Below, one piece after another: positions 33,191 to 39,111 of a stretch of DNA of 39,111 bases. The stretch spans positions 1 to 39,111 of the IMG/VR virus record IMGVR_UViG_3300025652_000185; one strand, given 5' to 3'. The DNA comes from a virus. The first letter of the stretch is position 1. Each line of letters begins with the position of its first letter. The notes under the pieces are model-generated. The model saw nothing but the letters and a program-made list of their open reading frames with translations, ran no database searches and was not told the DNA's origin. A program made the position numbers and the translations under genes.

Positions 33191-33874
33191 TTATAAAACA
33201 ATTTCTACTTCCCAAACAGATGTAACATACCAATCTATAGTTCCAGATGAATCTGAACTTGATTGTACAAACAACCCTGCTTTTTTACCAGCTTCTATAG
33301 TTGGTGTGTTATTAAAATCTGATTTACTTACAGTAATCATTGTATCACTAGATAGTGTTGCTTCGTATGTAAATGTAGCTATAGAATCAACAGTTGTATC
33401 CCCATCGTCTTGTTTGTCTAGTCCAAATGTAAAATTAGCTGTTCCATCGCTTAATGTTTCTGGTCTAAAATATAATTTATTTAATGTCATTTTAAAAGGA
33501 GTTAGTAAAGACCGTTGACAACTGTTCATATCACTTCCTTCACTACTTGTACTCCAAGGTAAATAAACCTTATCAGTGTTTAAATCATCGATAAAATTAT
33601 GAATAATAAAATGATATTGAATACCAAGTATGTGACTTTTTACATTTAAATTTCCTTTTACTGTAAGATTTTTATCTACAATTTGATTACCATTAGAAGA
33701 CATATAACTTTTATATATCCTACCATATTTTTTCTTACGTATAGAAAGTTGTTCATTGTTTGACTTTGAGATAGATACCTGTCCATCAGACATACTATTT
33801 ATAGAAAGATTACCATCTGATTCTAATGAATCCTGTTTGGTATTTATTATTCTACGTATATCTCTATTAGCCAT
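33191..33874 (-). CDS. Tail appendage / fibre-like protein (227 aa)
   Basis: Begins MANRDIRRIINTKQDSLES, then Ser/Asn-rich beta repeats, then KNLTVKGNLNVKSHILG, a repeat pattern like that of fibre shafts. The C-terminal 140 residues (from YHFIIHNFIDD to WEVEIVL) look like a compact beta-sandwich. It overlaps the nozzle gene by 8 bases. It could be a small fibre or a tail-tip adaptor that attaches to the nozzle. Confidence 0.55.
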   Translation of the reverse strand: MANRDIRRIINTKQDSLESDGNLSINSMSDGQVSISKSNNEQLSIRKKKYGRIYKSYMSSNGNQIVDKNLTVKGNLNVKSHILGIQYHFIIHNFIDDLNTDKVYLPWSTSSEGSDMNSCQRSLLTPFKMTLNKLYFRPETLSDGTANFTFGLDKQDDGDTTVDSIATFTYEATLSSDTMITVSKSDFNNTPTIEAGKKAGLFVQSSSDSSGTIDWYVTSVWEVEIVL

Positions 33875-36446
33875 CGGATATTGTTTTATTACGTATTACT
33901 CTATACTCTATTGATATTTCATTTATTTCAAAAGTACCACTACTAGGAAGTAAAATTTTAAATTGGATACTACCGCAAGGAATTGGGCTTGAAGAAGTAA
34001 ATGTAGCTACATCATAGTCTGCTGTTATACCTAAAGTTTTAGTAGCAAAAGAACCAAAATCTTGTTTACCATTTATAGAATGCTGTAATGGGTTAGCTTG
34101 TGATGCTGACGTTTTATATGTTATTGTAACTGAATAAACTTTTTTGATAGTAGATGGGTCACCAAAATCTATATCTCTAGTAATTAATTCTTGAGTACCA
34201 ATAGAAAGGGGTACAGGTAAATACTTAAATATATCTGTTTCATCTACATCTTCTTGCTTTACGATACATAAATTATTATTCCAATCGTGAAAAAAATTAG
34301 TATATATATAACTATCATCAATTAAACCATCTAAATGAGCCCACCCCCCAGTGTTGAAGTCAAATACAAATGCATTATCGCTATCATCACTAAGGTTAGC
34401 AGGGCTTCTCATTATAACTAAAGAGTTACTCATAGCCTCATAGCCAATCATAGCATCTTTTATATTAAGTGAACCATTTACAAAGTCAGCCCATTTTATT
34501 ATAGAAGTTCCAGCACTTGTCTGTTCGTTAACTCCTAATTTTTTATCAATTAAATTAGTAATTTTTTCTCCATCATAAAGATAGCAACCTGTTTCAGATA
34601 CCCAAGCAACTCCATATTTTGTATTCGTTACACTGTATTTAAAATTTACACCGCCATAACGAACAGTATCCTCTAAGTACCAATTAGCAGGATTGGGACT
34701 AGCTATATTAATTACGTGAAGTAAGTTATGTTTATACGCTAGTATTCTATCTGCAAATGTTTTTATTGCTACGTATTCTCCATAGTCACCCTTAGATACA
34801 TCAATAAAATTATTTTCTAAAAACGTATCGAATCTATTTATCTCACTATACATTAACCTATCGCCATACTTTTCAAGCTCTCCTGTATATCCAGATGTTC
34901 TTACATTTACTATAAAAGCTCTCCTATTAGCAACAACCACATCTTTATACATTTCGTTTTGTTTACCAATAGATATAAATTTTGTTTGACTGGAAAAACC
35001 ATTTATAGTTGTATAAGTATCTATGTTTGGTTCTTTGCAGTTACCAACTGCATCTGGGATAACTTCAAATCCTATACCGTTAGATGAATATACCCAAGTT
35101 TTAAAAGCTCCTGTAAGAGAACTCCTAACACCTTGTACTATATCTATATCTAATAATAACGTAAGCTCATCATCTGATTCGTAACGCCTAATGTATATTC
35201 TGCCACCAGATACTCTACCTTCGTAAGCTACATCAGCAAAAACTGCAACACGTAAAGATTTTCCACCACTTGCTGTGTGCGTAAAAGCAACATTACTTGA
35301 TGCCCCTGTTCCCATTCTAATTGGTAACGATTCCTGATTACCATCATAAATAAAAGTTTGATGAAATTCATATACATCAGGTAACCAATCACCATCAGAT
35401 GAACCATTTGCAACAGATATATTCCAACCAATTCCTCTGTTAATTATTGGAGTAGCGTGTTCTGCGTAAGCAATAGGAGCAGTACCTGTTAATGAACCAC
35501 CATATGCTCTTTGATATGTTATATCAGAACCTGTTGATGGAGTTTTACAAGTTAAATATTCATTAGGAGCTGCACCAAAAGCTGTACCTATTGTTATAAC
35601 TTCACCTGTAAAAGATTGGTCTAAAATATCTTTAGTATCATTATTATTTTCAAATGTAAAACCAGTAGCAGCTAAATCACTTACGGCAGTTTTTAATTTT
35701 ACATCTTCAGTATCCCCACTTAAATCAGCATCTTCATTAGCTTCTTTTGCTCTTGCAACACCATTGTTGCTAGAGTTATAATAATTACCAGCTGTGTTTG
35801 CAGTAAAATTAGTTCCAGCATAAGCATAAGTAAGGCCAGCAGAAGACAATGGAGGGGATAAAGTATTAGGGTGTTGTTGCCATTCTGAAAATATAGGAGA
35901 TAAACTACTGTCATTTGAATTTGCAAATTGGTCACGTTGTATAAATCCAAACCACTTAATAGAAGATTCACATTCTTCATTTATATTGCAACTACGCAAT
36001 GCTTCATCTACAAAAAAATATATATATTTAGCTGGTAATCCAGAAAGAGTTGGTGTTATAGCATCGGTAGTCCAACCATTACCCCTTGTTGCTGGAGCAG
36101 TAGTATTGTTAGTAGACCAAACATCAATATTACCGCTACCAGCTGCATCAGCCATAGCGCATAATTTATCTCCAGTTGCTCTAATAACTTCTATACGTAA
36201 ATCCCTACTACTATTAGAAGATTCAGAAACTATCGCACGACCTTTTAAAACGTAATATACATCATCGTCAGACCCACCTGTTTCATTTAAAATAATAGAT
36301 GAAACTGTGAATATACCATTGTTACTTGCAGTTCCTGATATTTTTAATGTATCACCAACTTTAATTCTATTAGATGTATATATATCGGTAGTACTTGCAT
36401 TTTCACCACCTTTTAATTTCATATATTGTTGTTGTGGAATAGCCAT
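33867..36446 (-). CDS. Tail nozzle / tail tubular B-like protein, main part (859 aa)
   Basis: A beta-rich 859-aa protein. Residues from about 510 onwards contain DRLMYSEINRFDTF, ADRILAYKHNLLHVINI, RYGGVNFKYSVTNTKYGVAW, GCYLYDGEKITNLIDKK and FDFNTGGWAHLDG, a series of blade-like motifs I associate with marine-phage nozzle proteins. T7 gp12-like nozzles are single polypeptides with the same overall position. Here the N-terminal sequence (MAIPQQQYMKLKGG) lacks the conserved nozzle start, which is found in the upstream ORF. It sits two bases after that ORF. Confidence 0.75.
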   Translation of the reverse strand: MAIPQQQYMKLKGGENASTTDIYTSNRIKVGDTLKISGTASNNGIFTVSSIILNETGGSDDDVYYVLKGRAIVSESSNSSRDLRIEVIRATGDKLCAMADAAGSGNIDVWSTNNTTAPATRGNGWTTDAITPTLSGLPAKYIYFFVDEALRSCNINEECESSIKWFGFIQRDQFANSNDSSLSPIFSEWQQHPNTLSPPLSSAGLTYAYAGTNFTANTAGNYYNSSNNGVARAKEANEDADLSGDTEDVKLKTAVSDLAATGFTFENNNDTKDILDQSFTGEVITIGTAFGAAPNEYLTCKTPSTGSDITYQRAYGGSLTGTAPIAYAEHATPIINRGIGWNISVANGSSDGDWLPDVYEFHQTFIYDGNQESLPIRMGTGASSNVAFTHTASGGKSLRVAVFADVAYEGRVSGGRIYIRRYESDDELTLLLDIDIVQGVRSSLTGAFKTWVYSSNGIGFEVIPDAVGNCKEPNIDTYTTINGFSSQTKFISIGKQNEMYKDVVVANRRAFIVNVRTSGYTGELEKYGDRLMYSEINRFDTFLENNFIDVSKGDYGEYVAIKTFADRILAYKHNLLHVINIASPNPANWYLEDTVRYGGVNFKYSVTNTKYGVAWVSETGCYLYDGEKITNLIDKKLGVNEQTSAGTSIIKWADFVNGSLNIKDAMIGYEAMSNSLVIMRSPANLSDDSDNAFVFDFNTGGWAHLDGLIDDSYIYTNFFHDWNNNLCIVKQEDVDETDIFKYLPVPLSIGTQELITRDIDFGDPSTIKKVYSVTITYKTSASQANPLQHSINGKQDFGSFATKTLGITADYDVATFTSSSPIPCGSIQFKILLPSSGTFEINEISIEYRVIRNKTISDG

Positions 36447-36448
36447 AT

Positions 36449-36886
36449 TTATCTAGGTTGTTCTTCATAATTAAAAGTAACACTGGGGTCAGGAGACGTA
36501 GCAGTTTGACCAAAACTAATTTGACCATTACTTGAGTCGCCTATTACTAAAGCACCACCACCTGTTTTTACCAATGTTATAGTTTCATTATTATCTAAAC
36601 CGTGGTCAGATTCAAAATAAAAGACTCCGTAACCACCTGCGTTTATTATAGTATTACTAGAAAGAACAATGTTAACATTAGTGCCAGATATATATTCTGT
36701 TAAATCAGTAGAACCATCGTTTGATTCTATATGGGCATAAAGACCTCCAGCTGTTTTAAGTTTACCAATAGCATCTACAGAAAAGTTATTCATATAACTA
36801 GATTCGTTTTCAGCTATATCTCTAGAGTCACGTTTTGTATTCATACCTCCAGAAAAGTCACGTATAATTAACTTCTGTTTAGGCAT
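36449..36886 (-). CDS. N-terminal nozzle-like ORF (145 aa), probable split partner
   Basis: The sequence begins MPKQKLIIRDFSGGMNTKRD, then IAENESSYMNNFSVDAIGKL. This resembles the N-terminus of phage nozzle/tail-tubular proteins, which start with a DFSGGMNT-like motif. The ORF ends after EEQPR with TAA and the larger ORF starts two bases later. The two may be a natural split gene, or one gene interrupted by a mutation. The reading frames differ between ORFs. The DNA around the junction shows no insertion element. Confidence 0.65.
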   Translation of the reverse strand: MPKQKLIIRDFSGGMNTKRDSRDIAENESSYMNNFSVDAIGKLKTAGGLYAHIESNDGSTDLTEYISGTNVNIVLSSNTIINAGGYGVFYFESDHGLDNNETITLVKTGGGALVIGDSSNGQISFGQTATSPDPSVTFNYEEQPR

Positions 36887-36890
36887 TACG

Positions 36891-37271
36891 TTATCCTTTT
36901 ATTTCTACGTGTAATAAATCATCAAAGCCATTGTCTGCTACTTCACCATCACTATCCCAGTCTCCGCCCCAACGAATTGGTACGTTTAACTGTTGACCTA
37001 TACCACGTATCATACCACCCATATAATGAAATCTTTCTCTATCTTTCCAATTAATAGGATAGGGCGCTACATCTACAGCTTTACCTAATAAATGCTTTGA
37101 GTATTTTGTTTTACTAGCGCCTTGCTTTACTAACTCTATTTGTCTTTCCTCTGTACGTAATCCTTCAATAATTGTTACGTCCATTATTTTTACGAGTTCA
37201 TTTAAAACATTTACAAGTTTAGTGTCTACACCTCTTAAGCGCTCTTTACTTCTTTTACCAAACTTAGGCAT
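36891..37271 (-). CDS. Endolysin, M15-type zinc peptidase
   Basis: A 126-aa L-Ala-D-Glu or D-Ala-D-Ala peptidase. Start at 37271 (MPKFGKRSKERLRG) overlaps the holin-like stop as TAATG; a longer in-frame version (37319) starts inside that gene and is less likely. The metal-binding motif is SKHLLGKAVDV (H60, D67), then WGGDWD and DDLLHVEI (catalytic D117/D118 region, H121). It would cleave peptide cross-links at lysis. It lies immediately downstream of two small membrane proteins. Confidence 0.88.
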   Translation of the reverse strand: MPKFGKRSKERLRGVDTKLVNVLNELVKIMDVTIIEGLRTEERQIELVKQGASKTKYSKHLLGKAVDVAPYPINWKDRERFHYMGGMIRGIGQQLNVPIRWGGDWDSDGEVADNGFDDLLHVEIKG

Positions 37272-37504
37272 TAGAATTTCCAAACCATTTTTACTACAGC
37301 CATCATTACGTCCATACATTCTTTAGCGATAGCTTGTTGTTCTGCTTTAGTAATTTTACCATCTTTAGATGCTTCGTGATATTTTTTAGCGACTTCTTTT
37401 AATTCCTTTACAACTATCCTATACTTAGTAGCTACCATAGTACCAACAGCACCAAGTATAATCACCATTAAGTAAGCAAAGTTTTGCCAATTCATCCAGT
37501 CCAT
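37271..37504 (-). CDS. Holin-like single-pass membrane protein (77 aa)
   Basis: N-terminal hydrophobic helix (NFAYLMVIILGAVGTMVATK, residues 6-25) followed by a charged helical domain (VKELKEVAKKYHEASKDGK) and a second helix (KAEQQAIAKECMDVMMAVVKM). Position directly before the M15 endolysin, with TAATG coupling on both sides, fits a holin. It may alternatively act as a membrane regulator of lysis. Length is in the range of small class III-like holins. Confidence 0.65.
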   Translation of the reverse strand: MDWMNWQNFAYLMVIILGAVGTMVATKYRIVVKELKEVAKKYHEASKDGKITKAEQQAIAKECMDVMMAVVKMVWKF

Positions 37505-37740
37505 TATTTATTCTCCTTTAGTATTTGTTTTATTTCCGCAATATCTTCCATCATTACGTCTAATTTATATGTAATTAATTCTCTATCAGCAGCTACATCT
37601 CTTATGTTTGCTTTTGTTTCTAATTCTTTACGTATCATATCTACATCATACTGCATAAAACCAAAAGCTAGTATCATTGAACATACTAACGTAATAATAG
37701 TTATAACGTTTTCAATAGATATATTTGTGTTCAATTTCAT
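37504..37740 (-). CDS. Membrane protein with coiled coil (78 aa), lysis cassette
   Basis: One N-terminal hydrophobic helix (VITIITLVCSMILAFGFM, about 12-29) then a charged coiled coil (DMIRKELETKANIRDV, LDVMMEDIAEIKQIL). It is coupled to the next gene by TAATG. It could be a second holin, antiholin or inner-membrane spanin subunit; no outer-membrane spanin lipobox is seen in this cassette. Confidence 0.6.
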   Translation of the reverse strand: MKLNTNISIENVITIITLVCSMILAFGFMQYDVDMIRKELETKANIRDVAADRELITYKLDVMMEDIAEIKQILKENK

Positions 37741-38141
37741 TTTGCCTTTCTTACTTTTCTTGCTACGGATTTACTATACTTAGCTTTTTGTTTACCAGCT
37801 TTACTGGCTGCTCTTTTTTTTTTATTAGTACTAGCTTTTTGACTACTAGTAAGACTTTTACGTACTGACTCTGGTAAATATCTACCTCTTTTTTTCTTAG
37901 GTTTTTTCTTATCCCCTTTACTTACGTAATCCCATTTTTGTTTAGACCACTTACTTAAACTGTTACTAGAAGATTTCTTACCTTTATATCCACCGCCTGC
38001 TTTTTTATAACGTGCCGTAGCAATTTGTGCTTTACGTGCAGACCACTGACCTTTACTTCCGCCTTTGTTACTAGACTTAACGCTAGAAACAATACGTTTC
38101 CACAATGCAGGTTTAGTTTTAGTAGCTGATTTTGTAGCCAT
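37737..38141 (-). CDS. DUF5872-like Lys-rich protein (134 aa)
   Basis: Pattern ALWKRIVSSVK, GGSKGQWSARKAQIATARYK, AGGGYKGKK and SLSKWSKQKWDYVSK followed by RGRYLPESVRKSLTSSQK is that of DUF5872, found in phages, bacteria and large viruses. More than a third of residues are Lys or Arg. No activity is established to my knowledge. The charge suits nucleic-acid binding, possibly a virion-packaged DNA-condensing protein. It sits with other basic proteins in the late block. Confidence 0.65.
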   Translation of the reverse strand: MATKSATKTKPALWKRIVSSVKSSNKGGSKGQWSARKAQIATARYKKAGGGYKGKKSSSNSLSKWSKQKWDYVSKGDKKKPKKKRGRYLPESVRKSLTSSQKASTNKKKRAASKAGKQKAKYSKSVARKVRKAK

Positions 38142-38296
38142 TATTTCTTTTTATGTTTTGACTGTACCTTAAAAGATGCAGATAAACTAGCTCCTTTATG
38201 TGACTTGTAACCGCCACTAGGATTTTTCATTAACTTAAATCCTCTTCCAGCTTTCATCCAATGAAATCCTGCTGGTGCTTTTACTTTTTTATTCAT
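38141..38296 (-). CDS. Small basic protein (51 aa)
   Basis: The ORF begins MNKKVKAPAGFHWMKAGRGF and ends SKHKKK. It overlaps the DUF5872-like gene start as TAATG. Two aromatic-Gly segments (FHWMKAGRGFKLM, GGYKSHKGAS) alternate with Lys. It is short but well coupled, and its composition matches the Lys-rich neighbours. Confidence 0.6.
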   Translation of the reverse strand: MNKKVKAPAGFHWMKAGRGFKLMKNPSGGYKSHKGASLSASFKVQSKHKKK

Positions 38297-38306
38297 ATAA
38301 CTATTT

Positions 38307-38597
38307 CTACCACTTTACTTTGTCAGCCCAATAAGCTGCTGACATTTTACCTTTAGCAATATTTTTACCGTGACGTGCTTTAAAAGATTTACGTCTTGCT
38401 TTTTGCTTAGCTGATTCACCTGCTTTAGGTTTACCTGCCGTCTTTACGCCTTGCTGTCCAAAACGTATTGTTTTAATTTTACTTCCAACCTTAGCTACAA
38501 CTACGTGTGATTTTTTAGGATGACTTGGAGTACGTTTAGGTTTATTAAAACCTGCAACACCAGCTCTTGATAGTCTTGAATCTTTTTTCTTTGGCAT
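38307..38597 (-). CDS. DUF6321-like Lys-rich protein (96 aa)
   Basis: Pattern SRLSRAGVAGFNKPKRTP, HPKKSHVVVAKVGSKIKTIR, FGQQGVKTAG and KARRKSFKARHGKNIAKGKM ending in AAYWADKVKW is the one I associate with DUF6321 in marine phages. No biochemical function is known to me. It is highly basic and could bind DNA or RNA. It follows the coiled-coil membrane gene upstream and a 51-aa basic gene downstream. Confidence 0.65.
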   Translation of the reverse strand: MPKKKDSRLSRAGVAGFNKPKRTPSHPKKSHVVVAKVGSKIKTIRFGQQGVKTAGKPKAGESAKQKARRKSFKARHGKNIAKGKMSAAYWADKVKW

Positions 38598-38605
38598 ATT
38601 AACTC

Positions 38606-38923
38606 CTAATGTTTTCCATTTAATCTACTAATAATACCTTTTATTTCCGATACCTGATTATCAAGGTCATTAATCTCCTTCGTAATCGAATCAAACTTTC
38701 TGTCCAGCTTGTCGTCACTCTGATTCCAGCGGTTAATAAGCTTAATAACCATACCTTCCATATTCTCAAGTGTTTCACTTTGACCTCTATTTTCTGTCTT
38801 CAAGTCTTTTAAATCCTCTGCTTGTGTAGTTCCTCTTTTGTTCATAGAGTAAACGACATACACTAACAAAGCTCCTACGACACCTATCATACCCGCTTCG
38901 CTGTAGACTTCTAAAAAATTCAT
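38606..38923 (-). CDS. Single-pass membrane protein with coiled coil (105 aa)
   Basis: Residues about 10-27 (AGMIGVVGALLVYVVYSM) are hydrophobic; the rest is a charged coiled coil (TTQAEDLKDLKTENRGQS, then KFDSITKEINDLDNQVSEIK). Upstream ORF stop overlaps the start (TAATG). It resembles membrane-anchored coiled-coil proteins found near phage lysis cassettes. The topology predicts a short N-out segment and a large cytoplasmic or periplasmic coil. Confidence 0.6.
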   Translation of the reverse strand: MNFLEVYSEAGMIGVVGALLVYVVYSMNKRGTTQAEDLKDLKTENRGQSETLENMEGMVIKLINRWNQSDDKLDRKFDSITKEINDLDNQVSEIKGIISRLNGKH

Positions 38924-39111
38924 TATCTTTTTCTCCGCACTTCACGATTTATAAAATAGTTATGATTAAAGTCATCTTCGTTTAAGATTATTTTTTCTTT
39001 CTTTTTTTCTTTCCCCAAGATAAGGGATTTAAATTTAATTCTGTTTGATACCATTCTAACTGTTCTTGCATTTGTGTTATTTTTACTTCTTCTTCTGCTA
39101 TATGTTTGCTG
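38923..39111 (-). CDS. Overlapping ORF in -1 frame, possible frameshift product (edge)
   Basis: Open from the right edge to a stop at 38923-38925, with its first ATG at 39054 (MVSNRIKFKSLILGKEKKK, 43 aa). The C-terminus, DDFNHNYFINREVRRKR, looks like genuine protein sequence. The frame lies -1 relative to the other ORF at this edge, and they overlap across a run of A-rich codons. It ends with TAATG coupling to the next gene. It may be its own gene or, more likely, the C-terminal half of a frameshifted protein. Confidence 0.45.
   Translation of the reverse strand, partial: QQTYSRRRSKNNTNARTVRMVSNRIKFKSLILGKEKKKEKIILNEDDFNHNYFINREVRRKR
38988..39111 (-). CDS. Partial ORF at right edge, C-terminal end of a helical protein
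   Basis: Forty codons to a TAA at 38988-38990. The visible part includes IAEEEVKITQMQEQLEWYQT and then ELNLNPLSWGKKKRKK. It is helical and charged; the start lies beyond the window unless the ATG at codon 14 (26 aa) is used. The stop follows an A-rich run where a -1 shift would continue into the overlapping ORF. No family is recognised with confidence. Confidence 0.5.
   Translation of the reverse strand, partial: SKHIAEEEVKITQMQEQLEWYQTELNLNPLSWGKKKRKKK

Noticed and set aside
37484-37783. Plus-strand 99-aa hydrophobic ORF over the lysis genes
   Set aside because: Hydrophobicity is the antisense reflection of the holin-like genes and the strand is opposite to the late block.
1-39111. CRISPR arrays, tRNA genes, insertion sequences or integrase attachment sites
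   Set aside because: Repeats with regular unique spacers, cloverleaf motifs, transposase or integrase ORFs were looked for by eye and not found.

Overview
This window reads as a tailed double-stranded DNA bacteriophage, most likely a short-tailed (podovirus-like) phage of a marine bacterium. The DNA is AT-rich, genes are packed with 1-8 base overlaps, and there are no tRNAs, integrase or lysogeny genes. Several proteins resemble families common in uncultured marine phages: a GDLTVTG-type fibre, an SU10/DUF5309-type capsid protein, and DUF5872-, DUF6321- and DUF736-like proteins. I have not run any database search; family names are from recognition of motifs.

Layout: (1) Bases 1-10268, minus strand. 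In transcription order: a 54-aa ORF, terminase small subunit (GTG start), a small ORF, terminase large subunit (TTG start), portal, scaffold, major capsid protein, decoration-like protein, zinc ribbon, Lys-rich peptide, three neck or adaptor-like proteins and a partial tail fibre. (2) Bases 10269-10896, a divergent regulatory region with an AT-rich tandem repeat, a hairpin and very dense ACGT. (3) Bases 10897-24916, plus strand: early and replication genes. These include two tiny membrane proteins, a glycosylase-like protein, a MoxR/CobS-like AAA+ ATPase paired with a CobT-like VWA protein, a ribbon-helix-helix regulator behind repeated operators, a Cas4-like exonuclease, a Rad52-like annealing protein, an ssDNA-binding-like protein, a DnaB-type helicase, small zinc-binding proteins, nuclease-fold proteins and an HNH endonuclease. 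(4) Bases 24913-39111, minus strand: three or four internal-virion or ejection proteins (one of 1502 aa), a fibre or appendage protein, a tail nozzle split over two ORFs, M15 endolysin, two holin-like membrane proteins, Lys-rich small proteins and a frameshift-like overlap at the right edge.

How it works together: the plus-strand block supplies a recombination-dependent replication kit (exonuclease, annealing protein, SSB, helicase). It has no DNA polymerase or RNA polymerase, so host enzymes are probably used. The two minus-strand blocks build capsid, neck, tail and lysis functions and would be contiguous if the genome is circular or circularly permuted.

Most interesting candidates: the coupled AAA+/VWA operon (12698-15885) with a structured leader upstream of its first gene (12071-12193); a second structured RNA with mutually exclusive pairings (23362-23439); the genome-wide concentration of CpG in ACGT; and 13-bp operator repeats before the ribbon-helix-helix gene.
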